A stretch of DNA of 44,853 nt from Mycobacterium sp. ACS1612 (GCF_001667505.1 NZ_LZHZ01000020.1:1-44853); one strand, 5' to 3'; positions 1 to 10,982 are shown, numbered from the stretch's first letter. The notes: generated by a model from the sequence alone, not told the origin. Numbers and translations: made by a program.

Positions 1-257
<257 letters not shown>

Positions 258-608
258 ATGCAACTGCGTTCAGCGCAGCAGGCGATGGTTGATGTCGACG
301 ACGGAGCCAGGGCCAAGGCAGCGGCGAACCGGCGCTTCCATGAGGCGGTGTGGACGGCGAGCCACAACCCGACCCTGGTGGACTTGTTACAACGACTGAA
401 CGTTCACCTGGTGCGCTATCCGACCACGACGCTCACCTACGGCGATCGGTGGCAGGCCGTGCTTCGTGAGCATGAGGAACTGCTCGGGGCGATCGAGGCG
501 CGTGACGGTGAGGCCGCGCGTCGCATCGCCGAACATCACATGTTCGGTGCGCGTGAGGTGCGCCTGCGCATGTATGCCGAACGCGAGCATGCAGGCGGCA
601 CAGGCTAA
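258..608 (+). CDS. GntR-family regulator, FCD domain fragment (5' end lost)
   Basis: The 116 residues match the helical FCD ligand-binding domain of FadR-type GntR regulators. NRRFHEAV, REHEELLGAI and AEHH carry the three histidines that usually bind a metal ion in this fold. The N-terminal winged helix-turn-helix is absent. The frame stays open upstream of the first ATG (residues ATEFDR) into the corrupted G/C-run stretch, so the ATG is almost certainly internal and the true gene starts in lost sequence. The stop overlaps the convergent tetR stop by three bases. DNA target and ligand cannot be inferred. Family assignment is good; the coordinates cover only the readable part. Confidence 0.75.
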   Translation: MQLRSAQQAMVDVDDGARAKAAANRRFHEAVWTASHNPTLVDLLQRLNVHLVRYPTTTLTYGDRWQAVLREHEELLGAIEARDGEAARRIAEHHMFGAREVRLRMYAEREHAGGTG

Positions 609-1189
609 CCCGTGGTTTCCCGCTGGGTAGGAACCACCATCGGCACGACGAACTCCTCGAGCATCGCGCGCTCGTCGGCCTCGTCGTGGCCGGGGAACAG
701 GAACAGCGACGTCATCACCCGCACCAGCCAGCGGGCCCGCTGTGCGACGACGTCGGGCTCGTCAGGTCCCAGCGAGATCACGAATGCCTCGGTGAGCGCT
801 CTGATCACCTCCGACTGCTCGGCCATCTCCGCGCCGATCGGCCGTTGGGTCGTCGCGAACCACGAAGCCAGCGCAGGGCTTTCGCGCACATTGCGGATCG
901 AGGCGATCATTCCCTCGATCAGCCGTTCGCGGGGATCGGTCACGGAGTTGATCTGCTCGGTCATCTCGCGATACAGGCGGTACGCCTCGCGATGCACATA
1001 GGCGGTGTACAAGGCTTCGCGGTTCTCAAAGTACCGGTACAGCGTGGCGCGCGAACACCCAGCGGCCGAGGCGATTTCGTGCATGCCGACGGTCGCCGCC
1101 TCCTGCTGGGCGAACAGTTCGCCTGCCGCGTCGAGGATTCGGTCGGCCGCCACCTCGGTGCGCCGCGCTGCCAGCCAGTCCCCGGTCAT
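605..1189 (-). CDS. TetR-family regulator paired with cyp130 (Rv1255c-like)
   Basis: This is a 194-residue TetR repressor. Residues about 14-60 form the DNA-binding domain, with the typical end of the recognition helix CSRATLYRYFENREALY; the rest is a helical ligand-binding and dimerisation domain. I chose the ATG at 1187-1189 because it overlaps the cyp130 stop as TGATG, so the two genes are translationally coupled and share a transcript starting upstream of cyp130. In M. tuberculosis the same order occurs (Rv1255c, Rv1256c). It probably represses the operon through the dyad at 2449-2473, with a P450 substrate or product as ligand; that is inference from context. Longer upstream extensions in this frame lie inside cyp130 and are not credible. 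Confidence 0.88.
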   Translation of the reverse strand: MTGDWLAARRTEVAADRILDAAGELFAQQEAATVGMHEIASAAGCSRATLYRYFENREALYTAYVHREAYRLYREMTEQINSVTDPRERLIEGMIASIRNVRESPALASWFATTQRPIGAEMAEQSEVIRALTEAFVISLGPDEPDVVAQRARWLVRVMTSLFLFPGHDEADERAMLEEFVVPMVVPTQRETTG

Positions 1190-2430
1190 CAGGTTTTCAC
1201 CGTGATCGGCACCGACAACGGCCTGCGCACATAACTGCCGCCGGCCCACACGATTCCGTCCTCGTCGACGTCGAAGTCGGGGCAGCGCGCCAGCAGTTCG
1301 GTCAACGCGACGCGTGACTGCATGCGGGCCGCCGCGGCGCCGAGGCAGAAATGCGCGCCGTGGCTGAACGTCATGATGTTTCGCGGCCGCCGCTGCACGT
1401 CGAGTTCGGCTGCGTCGTCGCCGTATTCGCGCTCGTCGCGGTTGGCCGAGCCGTAGAGCAGCAGCACCTTGCGGCCGGCAGGGATCGTGGTGTCGCCGAT
1501 GGTGACGTCCCGAGTGGTGGTGCGTGCCAGCCCCTGCACGGGGGAGGTCAGCCGCAGGAACTCGTCGATCGCCTCGGGGATCAAGTCGGGGTTCTCGACG
1601 AGCAGCCACCGCTGATCTGGCCGCTGATGCAGCAATTGCGCTGTGCCGCCGAGCATTCCGGTGGTGGTGTCGTTGCCGCCGGTCACCATCGTGAAGGTGA
1701 ACGCCAGGATCGACAGCACGCCCGCGGTGTCGCCGTCGGCTCCGACTCCCGCCGCCACCAGATGTGAGATGGTGTCGTCGCCGGGGTCGCATCGGCGGCG
1801 TTCGATCAGCGCGGCGAAGTAGGCCATCATCTCGCCGAGGGCGTCGCCGAGGCCGCCAAGCGCGCCCGCCACACCGCCTGATGTGGTGTTGGCGGCCACG
1901 ATCGCTTCGGTCCAGCCGTCGAACTGATCGCGGTCCGCATCGGGGACGCCGAGATAATGGGCGACGACCATCGACGGCAGCGGTTTGAACAACTCGGCGA
2001 CGATGTCACCGCCGCCGTTGGCGCGCAACGCCTCGATGCGCTCGACGACGAACTCGCGCACCTTGGGCTCGACGGCCTCCACCTGTCGCGGGGTGAATCC
2101 CCGCGACACCCGCTTGCGGAACTCGGTGTGCACCGGCGGGTCCTGCATCACGAACGGCGGGTTGTCCTGAAGGCCGATCAATTCCAGCTCGCCGTAGTTG
2201 ACGGTCAGCCCCTGCGCTGAGGAGAACGTCTGGTTGTCGCGGGCGGCCCGCCATGCGTCGGCGTGCCGGGACAGCACGTAGTAGTCGTGATCGGGATTGG
2301 TCTCCGGTACGACGCGGTGCACAGGGTCGTGGTCGCGCAGCGCCTTGTACATCGGCCACGGGTTCGGCCAGGTATCGGCGTCGGCGAGCCGAAACTGCAC
2401 CGGCGACTCCTGAGACACAGTGGCTGTCAT
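1189..2430 (-). CDS. cyp130: Cytochrome P450 CYP130
   Basis: This 413-residue soluble bacterial P450 has all the hallmarks. The I-helix oxygen-activation motif VTGGNDTTTG lies near residue 250, the ExxR motif (EFLR) near 290, and the haem loop FSHGAHFCLG near 360 with the proximal cysteine. Sequence and neighbours (TetR downstream, flavin oxidase upstream) match my recollection of M. tuberculosis CYP130 (Rv1256c), which has been crystallised and binds azole drugs; its physiological substrate is not firmly known. It needs a ferredoxin and reductase in trans, since none is encoded here. The ATG at 2428-2430 is supported by a -10 element (TACGAA) six bases upstream, which predicts a leaderless transcript. 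Length is normal for the family. Confidence 0.93.
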   Translation of the reverse strand: MTATVSQESPVQFRLADADTWPNPWPMYKALRDHDPVHRVVPETNPDHDYYVLSRHADAWRAARDNQTFSSAQGLTVNYGELELIGLQDNPPFVMQDPPVHTEFRKRVSRGFTPRQVEAVEPKVREFVVERIEALRANGGGDIVAELFKPLPSMVVAHYLGVPDADRDQFDGWTEAIVAANTTSGGVAGALGGLGDALGEMMAYFAALIERRRCDPGDDTISHLVAAGVGADGDTAGVLSILAFTFTMVTGGNDTTTGMLGGTAQLLHQRPDQRWLLVENPDLIPEAIDEFLRLTSPVQGLARTTTRDVTIGDTTIPAGRKVLLLYGSANRDEREYGDDAAELDVQRRPRNIMTFSHGAHFCLGAAAARMQSRVALTELLARCPDFDVDEDGIVWAGGSYVRRPLSVPITVKT

Positions 2431-2436
2431 GTCTCA

Positions 2437-2473
2437 TTCGTACGACAGGACGCTAGGACGTGTCAATAGCGTC
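2437..2473 (-). promoter_or_regulatory. Leaderless cyp130-tetR promoter with overlapping dyad operator
   Basis: Reading the minus strand, a perfect -35 TTGACA (2466-2461) is followed after 18 bases by TACGAA (2442-2437), then six bases before the cyp130 ATG, so transcription should start at the start codon. A perfect 7-base inverted repeat, GACGCTA at 2449-2455 and TAGCGTC at 2467-2473 with an 11-base spacer, encloses the -35 hexamer. A repressor bound there would block RNA polymerase. The TetR protein encoded at the end of the operon is the obvious candidate. The elements are seen directly; the pairing is inference. Confidence 0.72.
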
Positions 2474-2486
2474 TAGCGATTGGCGG

Positions 2487-3851
<1,365 letters not shown>

Positions 3852-3923
3852 GCATCCGATCGTACGAGTCGCAGCTGTGCAGGCGCAGAAGCGCTTATCC
3901 TGAGCAAACGGGGAGGTCGGGGG
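3852..3923. promoter_or_regulatory. Divergent promoter between flavin oxidase and cyclase/ATPase gene
   Basis: On the minus strand TACGAT (3864-3859) sits seven bases before the GTG of the flavin oxidase, so that transcript is probably leaderless. On the plus strand TATCCT (3896-3901) is a candidate -10 element, followed by a leader with a strong ribosome binding site, GGGGAGG (3910-3916), ahead of the ATG at 3924. The paralogous gene at 17294-20419 also has TATCCT followed by NAG upstream of its start. Neither strand shows a convincing -35 hexamer. Confidence 0.5.
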
Positions 3924-6900
3924 ATGACTGCAGCGACGGCGTGCATTGCGTGCGGCACCGACCTGCTCGAAAACGCCCGGTTCTGCCACGTGTGCGGGTC
4001 ATCGATCACGACACCTGACGCGGGTGCCGAGTACAAACAGGTGACCGTCCTCTTCGCCGATGTCGTTGCATCGATGGACCTCGCGGCGGCCGTGGGCCCG
4101 GAACGACTCCGGGAAATCATGGGCGAACTCGCCCGTCGCGCATCCGCCGTCGTGCAACGCTACGGCGGCACCGTCGACAAGTTCACCGGCGACGGCGTGA
4201 TGGCGTTGTTCGGTGCTCCGAGAGCGCTCGAGGATCACGCGATCCGAGCATGTTTGGCGGCGCTGGACATTCAGCGCGACGCGCGCGTCTTGGCGGCCGA
4301 GGTCGAGCACCGCGACGGCGTCGAGTTGCGACTGCGGGTCGGCCTGAACTCAGGCGAGGTGATCGCGGGCGAAATCGATTCGGGGACAACGAGCTACACC
4401 GTCATCGGCGAACAGGTCGGGATGGCTCAGAGGATGGAGTCCGTCGCTCCCGAAGGCGGTGTGATGCTGAGCGACTCCACTGCACGGCTCGTCGGAGAAG
4501 TCGCCATCCTGGGCGATCCGAAAACGGTGAACGTCAAGGGACTCCACGAGTCCGTCGAGGGACGAAGCCTGCTCGGTATCGCCTCCCACCGGCACGCGGA
4601 CCGAGTCGCGCCGACCTTCGTGGGTCGAAAATGGGAACTGAGCGCGCTCAGCGGCATCCTCGACCAGGCGATCAGGGGTAAGGGAAGCGTGGTCGGCGTG
4701 GTCGGTCCCGCGGGCATCGGCAAAAGTCGCATCGTCGGCGAAGCGGTAGCGCTGGCGACCCGGCGAGGGATGGACAGTTTCACCGCCTACTGCGAATCAC
4801 ATACCAGCGAGGTGCCGTTCCACGCGGCGACGGAAGTGCTGCGTGCCGTCATCGGACTCAATGACCTCGACAGCGCCGCGGCGCGCGGGCAGGTGCGCGC
4901 GCGGTTGTCCGACGCCGACTCCGACGATCTGCTCCTGCTCGACGACCTCTTGGGAATCGCCGATCCCGACGCCGCCGAACCGCAGATCGATCCCGACGCT
5001 CGCCGTCGCCGCCTCGCCGCCATGGTCAACGCCGCGGCGTTGGCCCGTGTCACTCCGGCGGTCCTGGTGATCGAGGACGTGCACTGGATCGACGAGATCA
5101 GCGAGTCGATGATCGCCGGATTTCTCGCGGTGGTTCCGAGAAGTCACTGGTTGCTGATGATCACCTACCGACCCGAATACGACGGGGCGCTCTCGCGCAC
5201 CACACGGTCGCAGACCTTGGCCCTTGAGCCGCTCGACGACGCGCAGATATCGGCACTGAGTTCAGAATTGCTCGGGGACCACCCCTCCGTCGGAACGCTT
5301 GCAGCGACGATTTCCAAACGCGCCGCGGGCAATCCGTTCTTCGCCGAGGAGATCGTGCGTGACCTGGTCGAGCGTGGCGTGCTGACTGGCACCCGTGGTG
5401 CCTACGTATGTGAGGATCCCGGCACTGAAGTCAGCGTGCCGGGAACTCTGCAGGCGACGATTGCCGCGCGCATCGATCGGCTCAGCCTGTCGGCCAAGCG
5501 GACACTCAGCGCAGCGGCGATCATCGGGTCCCGCTTCGACGCCGAGTTGCTCACGGCCCTGCAGCAGGTCGAGCCGTCGCTCGATGAGCTGATCGCGGCG
5601 GAACTGGTCGATCAAGTCACGTTCACGACGCGGCCGGAGTACGCCTTCCGGCATCCGCTGATCCGTGCCGTGGCCTACGAGTCGCAGTTGAAATCTGATC
5701 GTGCATCGCTGCATCGGCGGCTCGCCGCCATGATCGAGCCGGATGATCAGAATGCGGCGCTGATCGCCGAGCACCTCGAGGCGGCAGGCGATTTGGACGA
5801 CGCATACCGCTACCACATGCAAGCAGGCGCTTGGTTGGCCAACCGGGACTACCCAGCGGCAAGGGTGGCCTGGCAGCGAGCACGGCAGGTGGCCGACCGG
5901 TTGCCCGCCGATCACCCGAACCGGATGGCGATGCGGATCGGCCCCCGCACTCTGCTGTGCGGCAGCGCGTACCGCACCGCCGCGGGCATCGCCGACGTCG
6001 GCTTCGACGAGTTGCGCGATCTCTGCACCGCTGCGGGTGACAAGTCCGCGCTGGTCGTTGGCATGGCGGGCCTGGTCTCGGTCTACGTGCTGCGCAACCG
6101 AATCCGTGAGGCCTCGCAGCTGGCATCCGAGTACATGGGGCTGGTCGAATCACTGGATGATCCCGTGCTCACCGTGGGACTTTCCTTCTCGGGCATCATC
6201 GCCAAGATCCAGCGGGCGGAAATGGGTGACGTGCTGCGGTGGTCGCAGCGAGTGATCGACCTCGCCGCGGGCGATCCGGAGATGGGCAATCTCTTCGTCG
6301 CATCGCCACTTTCGGCGGCACTCGCGTGGCGTGGCACCGCCTTGTTTTCGTTGGGCCAGCCGGGATGGCGGGAGGATTTCGAACGCGCGGTGAGGATGGC
6401 TCGGTCGACGGACCTGAGCGCCCAAGCAGTCGTCTTCGCCTTCAGCTACGGCCTCGCAATCCCGCGCGGTGTGCTTCCCGCCGACGACAAGGCGGTGCAG
6501 GAAATCGGGGAGGCGTTACAGATCGCCGAGCGAGCCAGCGACGAGGTCACACTCGTGCTACTGCGCTTCGCGCTGTGCGTCGCTTTGATGCACCGCGACG
6601 GAGCCGACGACCGCCAGCGCGGCATGGACATGCTGATCGAACTCCGCAGGACCTGTGTATCCCACGCCTACGCAATCAATCTGATTCCGGCTATCGACGC
6701 ATTACTCGCGCGCGAAATGGCACTTCGAGGGGGCGTCGACGATGGGGTAGCGCAACTGCGGGCGATCACAGATGACGTGTACACCGCCGAGTACTTCTGG
6801 CCGTTTGTGCTCACGACAGCCATGCTGGTGGAGACGCTAGTGGAGCGTGGCACCGTTGATGACTTGGTTGAGGCCGAGGCCGCGATCGCTCGGATGGCGG

Positions 6901-7079
6901 CGCTGCCCAGCCATATCGATCCGGTAGGACGCGAGATCACGTTGTTGCGACTGCGCGCTCTACTGGCCCGCGCTCACGGCGACGAACCTGCCTACGCTGA
7001 TCACCGCGATCGGTACCGCGAGAAGGCGACATCGCTCGGCTTCGAGGGCCACATCGCCATGGCCCGCGAAATGGCGTGA
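3924..7079 (+). CDS. Zinc-ribbon/class III cyclase/AAA ATPase/TPR signalling protein
   Basis: The 1051-residue protein has four parts. Residues 7-24 form a zinc ribbon (CIACG and CHVCG). A class III nucleotide cyclase domain covers about 35-215, with metal-binding aspartates in LFADVV and KFTGDGVMALF. An AAA/STAND ATPase follows, with Walker A GPAGIGKSRI near 260 and Walker B VLVIEDVHWID near 380. The C-terminal half is TPR-like helical repeats. In the last catalytic motif the usual VNxAxR reads VGMAQRM: the transition-state asparagine is glycine although the arginine remains, so activity may be weak, altered or absent. Related proteins in M. tuberculosis include Rv1358 and Rv0891c/Rv0890c. 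The ATG at 3924 follows a good ribosome binding site. The stop abuts the stop of the convergent LuxR gene with no spacer. Confidence 0.9.
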   Translation: MTAATACIACGTDLLENARFCHVCGSSITTPDAGAEYKQVTVLFADVVASMDLAAAVGPERLREIMGELARRASAVVQRYGGTVDKFTGDGVMALFGAPRALEDHAIRACLAALDIQRDARVLAAEVEHRDGVELRLRVGLNSGEVIAGEIDSGTTSYTVIGEQVGMAQRMESVAPEGGVMLSDSTARLVGEVAILGDPKTVNVKGLHESVEGRSLLGIASHRHADRVAPTFVGRKWELSALSGILDQAIRGKGSVVGVVGPAGIGKSRIVGEAVALATRRGMDSFTAYCESHTSEVPFHAATEVLRAVIGLNDLDSAAARGQVRARLSDADSDDLLLLDDLLGIADPDAAEPQIDPDARRRRLAAMVNAAALARVTPAVLVIEDVHWIDEISESMIAGFLAVVPRSHWLLMITYRPEYDGALSRTTRSQTLALEPLDDAQISALSSELLGDHPSVGTLAATISKRAAGNPFFAEEIVRDLVERGVLTGTRGAYVCEDPGTEVSVPGTLQATIAARIDRLSLSAKRTLSAAAIIGSRFDAELLTALQQVEPSLDELIAAELVDQVTFTTRPEYAFRHPLIRAVAYESQLKSDRASLHRRLAAMIEPDDQNAALIAEHLEAAGDLDDAYRYHMQAGAWLANRDYPAARVAWQRARQVADRLPADHPNRMAMRIGPRTLLCGSAYRTAAGIADVGFDELRDLCTAAGDKSALVVGMAGLVSVYVLRNRIREASQLASEYMGLVESLDDPVLTVGLSFSGIIAKIQRAEMGDVLRWSQRVIDLAAGDPEMGNLFVASPLSAALAWRGTALFSLGQPGWREDFERAVRMARSTDLSAQAVVFAFSYGLAIPRGVLPADDKAVQEIGEALQIAERASDEVTLVLLRFALCVALMHRDGADDRQRGMDMLIELRRTCVSHAYAINLIPAIDALLAREMALRGGVDDGVAQLRAITDDVYTAEYFWPFVLTTAMLVETLVERGTVDDLVEAEAAIARMAALPSHIDPVGREITLLRLRALLARAHGDEPAYADHRDRYREKATSLGFEGHIAMAREMA

Positions 7080-9686
7080 CTACCGGTCGGGGAACACCAT
7101 CTTGACGAGCTCGTCGCGAGTCGCCGCGCCGGTTTTCATCATCGCCCGGTAGATGTGGCCCTCAACGGTGCGCGCAGAAACGCACAACCGCTCGGCCACT
7201 TCCTTCGTCGAATACCCGGAGCCTAGCAGTCGCACGATCTCGCGTTCACGTCCGGTCAGCGGCAGCGGTTCGCTGACCTCACGCAGTGCCGGCGTACTGA
7301 TGCCGCCACACCGCCGAGCCAACGCCTCGGCCCGCGCCGAACAGCCCAGTGCCGATCCGCGCAGTTCGCCTTGGCGGTAGGCGATGCAGGCGTGCGCGGC
7401 GGCGTCCACCGCCGCGACGAGGTCGCCGGCCTTCTCGAATTCCTCTGAGATAACCGACAATTCGGTGGCATCAGACGTTGCGAGCGCCGATGCGAACCGC
7501 GCGGCCAGCGGTGCCCGCGGCCCTTCGGCCATCGATGCCAGCTCGGCCAGTCGACCGGCGGGCGTCGCATCGCCGAACTGCACCGCGGTCTGCAGGCACA
7601 TCACTTCGGCGCCGAATTGCCCCTTCTCCCTCGCCTTTTCCGCCGCCGACAGCACGGTGGTGACCGCCTCGGTCAGCGCGCCCTGGCCCGCCGCCAGCCA
7701 TGCCCGCGCCAGGCTCTGCTCGTAGTCCAGCTTGCGGAACGGGCGCCGAATCGTGCCGAGCGAATACAGCACGGCGGCCGCCTGATCGGTGGCCCCCCGG
7801 ATGGCCAGCGCGGTCGCATAGGGGACGTGATAGCGGTACCCCCAACCCATCTCGTTTCCGGATGCGGACAGCGCAGGCGCCGCGGTACCCAACAAGGTGC
7901 ACGCCTCGTCCAATCGGCCCGCGAACAGTGCGGCGCGACCGGCGATCGCCGTGCCCACCAGTTGCGCCGCCCCCGGCAACTCGGCGCCCTGCTCGCGAAC
8001 GCGTTGCGCCACCGCAAGACCCTGCGTGAACTCGCCCGCCAGCAGCAAGGCGCTCACATGCGCGTCGGCGATGTTGAACCGCATCTGCGGCGAGTCGAAG
8101 AAGCGTGCGGCCAAGGCGTAGCCGGTGTCCGCGACGGCCGCCGCCTCGGCAGCCTGTCCGGCGTCGGCAAGTACCACCGCGAGCGCCCATGCCGTCTCTG
8201 CGCCCGCGACCTCCGGGAGGTTTTCCAGCACAAAGTTTTTCGACGCTTCGATCGCTTCCTGCGGTTGATCGAGAGCAAACCAGTACACGGTGAGGAAGGC
8301 GTCGATCCACAGCCGAGGGCAGGCGCCACGCGCGGCATCGTCGATGATCTGTTTCGCGCGCGCGGCGTCTCCGACGGCCCACAGCATGTTCAGCGCGCGC
8401 ATGTAGGCGAGTCGACCGCGGTCGTCGTCGCTCAGCTCCAACCCAGTCAACTCCGCGAACACGGCCTCGGCCTCAGCACCGGCCGGGAACCACGACAACG
8501 CATGCGCGCGAAGGAAATACGCCCGAGGTGAGCCGCCAGCCCGGATCGCAGCCTTGGCCAACCGGTCGGCCAGCCGAAGATCGCCAACCCAGACCGCGCC
8601 GCCCGCCGCCTTCAGCAGCAGCTCGGTGTCGGGCGTCAGATCGGAGTCGAGAATCAGCGAGGCGCGGCGCACGACCATGCTCATCTCGTCGCTGCCCGGT
8701 GTCGCCGCCAGTTCCGCCGCGACCCGCCCGCGCAATCGTCGCAACCTGGTCTCCGGCGAGCGGGCCCGTCGCACCTCGCCGTAGAGCGGGTGGGCCAGCC
8801 GCACCTCCAGCTCGTCGTCGAGTTCGTCGACCGTGATCAGGCCTCGAACGTGTGCGTCCTCGATCGCGTCGGGGTCCGCGATCCGCCGCAACGTCGACAT
8901 CCCCAGCGGTTCTCCGACGGCCAGCGCGTCGACGACCTCACCGACGGTTTGGGACAGGCCGCTGAAGCGGGACTCGATCAACTCGACAAGGCCCCTTGGC
9001 ATGCTTGGCTCACCGATCCACTGCCAGAAGCCGCTCTGCTGTGTGATCCGGCCGTCGGCGATCTCCTGTTCCACGATGTTGCGCAAATACAGCGCGTTGC
9101 CGCGGGTCAGCTTCCATAGCCTGGTCGCAGCGTCGGGATCCACCGGTCCGCCGAGCGCTTCGACCAGCAACTGACCGATGTCGTCGGCCGCCAGGGGTTG
9201 CAAGTCCAGGCGGTCGAACTGGCCGCCCCGCCATATCTCGTAGATCTCGGTGGGGACGCGTTCACCCTCGCGGACAGTGAGCACCACCTTGGCGGCGTCG
9301 CGCTGCACGATCTGGTGCAGGACGAAGGTCGACAGTTCGTCGAGCAAATGGACGTCGTCGACGCCCAAAACAACCTTCGTGCCCGCCGGGGCGGCCGTCA
9401 CCGAGTCGATGACGCTGCGCACCAGTTGGAGCCGGTCGTTGGACGCCGAACCGGTCCACGGCGCGAACGCGCCGAGCGGCAGTTTGCGCGCCGACATCGT
9501 GCCGACGGCCCAGCGCGGCTCGAAACCCTGGGCTGCGATCGACGCCAGCCCCTCGCGCACGATGCGACTTTTGCCGACACCTGCGGGCCCGCTGATCAAA
9601 ATGCCTGCCAGCCCCGGATCCGTAGCGGCCGCCACGATAGTCTGCATCTCCTCGGAGCGGCCGATCAATGGCCACCTCAACCGCAC
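7080..9686 (-). CDS. LuxR-family ATPase regulator (LAL type)
   Basis: This 868-residue regulator starts with an AAA/STAND ATPase module (IGRSEEM, Walker A GPAGVGKSRIV near residue 37, Walker B VVLGVDDVHLL). A long helical TPR-like region follows, and a GerE/LuxR helix-turn-helix occupies the last 65 residues (PLTGREREIVRLL, then KEVAERLCVSARTVEGHI). Such proteins usually activate a few target genes after sensing a ligand or partner. It has the same ATPase-TPR layout as the cyclase protein it faces, which suggests a functional pair; that is inference. The start codon is GTG (9686-9684), supported by TAGGCT ending six bases upstream, so it can be transcribed on its own even though tap lies 54 bases upstream on the same strand. 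Confidence 0.88.
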   Translation of the reverse strand: MRLRWPLIGRSEEMQTIVAAATDPGLAGILISGPAGVGKSRIVREGLASIAAQGFEPRWAVGTMSARKLPLGAFAPWTGSASNDRLQLVRSVIDSVTAAPAGTKVVLGVDDVHLLDELSTFVLHQIVQRDAAKVVLTVREGERVPTEIYEIWRGGQFDRLDLQPLAADDIGQLLVEALGGPVDPDAATRLWKLTRGNALYLRNIVEQEIADGRITQQSGFWQWIGEPSMPRGLVELIESRFSGLSQTVGEVVDALAVGEPLGMSTLRRIADPDAIEDAHVRGLITVDELDDELEVRLAHPLYGEVRRARSPETRLRRLRGRVAAELAATPGSDEMSMVVRRASLILDSDLTPDTELLLKAAGGAVWVGDLRLADRLAKAAIRAGGSPRAYFLRAHALSWFPAGAEAEAVFAELTGLELSDDDRGRLAYMRALNMLWAVGDAARAKQIIDDAARGACPRLWIDAFLTVYWFALDQPQEAIEASKNFVLENLPEVAGAETAWALAVVLADAGQAAEAAAVADTGYALAARFFDSPQMRFNIADAHVSALLLAGEFTQGLAVAQRVREQGAELPGAAQLVGTAIAGRAALFAGRLDEACTLLGTAAPALSASGNEMGWGYRYHVPYATALAIRGATDQAAAVLYSLGTIRRPFRKLDYEQSLARAWLAAGQGALTEAVTTVLSAAEKAREKGQFGAEVMCLQTAVQFGDATPAGRLAELASMAEGPRAPLAARFASALATSDATELSVISEEFEKAGDLVAAVDAAAHACIAYRQGELRGSALGCSARAEALARRCGGISTPALREVSEPLPLTGREREIVRLLGSGYSTKEVAERLCVSARTVEGHIYRAMMKTGAATRDELVKMVFPDR

Positions 9687-9740
9687 ATCGAGAGCCTAGA
9701 ACGCCGACCGAGCCTCGCACGGCAAACACGACGATCCGAC

Positions 9741-10967
9741 CTAGTCCAGTGTCCGGTCCAATTCCCGCAACGCAGGCATGGCAGTTGCGGCCAACCCGAG
9801 TAGCAACATCGGCAGCGACAACGCCAGGAACGTCACATGCAGGCCTGCGGCATCGGCCAGCGGACCCGCCACGATCAGCCCTAACGGCCCCGCGGCGTAG
9901 GCCAGCGAGCCCATCACGCCGACCACCCGGCCGCGCAGATGCTGGGGTGCGCGGGTCTGCATCACGTAGTTGTAGATCGGCGCGATCGGCCCGTACACCA
10001 ACCCGACCACCGCGCACAGCACCAGGATCACCGGCAGCGGCGGCAGGAACGCGATGATCGTCATCGCCACGCCAAGCGTCAGGACCGCGGTCAGCATCAC
10101 GGTTCGCCTGCGCGAGTACTTCGACAGCACCGCATAGCCCAGCGCGCCGACCAGACCGCCGATGCTCAACGCCATCAGCACCCACCCCAGTTGCGCCGGT
10201 TCGTTGCGATCGGTGAAGTACTTCGGGAAGAGAACCGACTCCATCGGCATGTATAGCCCCGTGGCGATCAGGTCGACGATGGCCAGCGTGCGCAGCACCT
10301 TGTTGTGCCACACGAACTTCAAGCCCTCGACGATGCCTGCCCACACCCCTTCCGGCAGCACCGCGCGGTCGGGTTTGCCTGCGCCCTCCAACCGCAGACC
10401 GGCAATCGCTCCGATCGACAGTACGAACGCCGCCGCGGTGACCCACATGGTGTTCACGCCGCCCAGTACGGCGATCAGCAGGCCGCCGATACCGGGCCCG
10501 ACGATGTAGGCCAGGTTGAAAATCGCTTCGTAGACGCTGTTGGCGTGGTCCAACGTCCACCCGGCGCGGGCCGACGCCTCGGGCAGCATCGTCTCGCGCG
10601 CCGTCATCCCGGCCGGGTCGAACAAGGCGCCGAGCGCCGCCAGCGTGGCCAGCACCCCGACGTTGATCACGTCCGCCCCGAACGTCAGCGCCAGCACCGG
10701 CACCGCCGCGACCGACATCGCTGACAGGGCATCGGAGATCATCGACACCCGCCTGCGGCCGAGATAGTCGACGGCGGCACCGGCGATCAGCGTCGCGGCC
10801 AGCAGCGGCAAAGTGCCTGCCATCGCCACGATCGAAGCGCTCAGAGCGGAACCGTTGCGCTGCAACACAAGCCAGGGAAATGCGACGATCGAGATGCCGT
10901 TTCCGGCGCCGGCCATGAGTGCGGCGAACAGAATGACGAACAGGGGGCCGCGCTTACCGGTCATCAT
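9741..10967 (-). CDS. tap: Tap-like multidrug efflux MFS transporter
   Basis: The 408-residue protein is a 12-helix major facilitator transporter in the inner membrane, closely matching M. tuberculosis Tap (Rv1258c) as I recall its sequence, for example GISIVAFPWLVLQ, AAVDYLGRRRVSM, PMESVLFPKYFTD and PIYNYVMQTRAPQHLRGR. Tap proteins export tetracycline, aminoglycosides such as spectinomycin, and other drugs using the proton gradient, and give low-level intrinsic resistance. Its place immediately before udgB also matches M. tuberculosis. Two ATG codons are adjacent (10967 and 10964) and either may be used. The upstream promoter has the layout of a WhiB7-dependent promoter. Confidence 0.92.
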   Translation of the reverse strand: MMTGKRGPLFVILFAALMAGAGNGISIVAFPWLVLQRNGSALSASIVAMAGTLPLLAATLIAGAAVDYLGRRRVSMISDALSAMSVAAVPVLALTFGADVINVGVLATLAALGALFDPAGMTARETMLPEASARAGWTLDHANSVYEAIFNLAYIVGPGIGGLLIAVLGGVNTMWVTAAAFVLSIGAIAGLRLEGAGKPDRAVLPEGVWAGIVEGLKFVWHNKVLRTLAIVDLIATGLYMPMESVLFPKYFTDRNEPAQLGWVLMALSIGGLVGALGYAVLSKYSRRRTVMLTAVLTLGVAMTIIAFLPPLPVILVLCAVVGLVYGPIAPIYNYVMQTRAPQHLRGRVVGVMGSLAYAAGPLGLIVAGPLADAAGLHVTFLALSLPMLLLGLAATAMPALRELDRTLD

Positions 10968-10982
10968 GAGTTATCGCCGCGA

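Noticed and set aside
1189..1792. N-terminal extension of the TetR protein to about 395 residues
   Set aside because: The extension is Arg/His-rich, lies wholly inside cyp130 on the same strand, and the coupled ATG at 1189 gives a normal TetR length.
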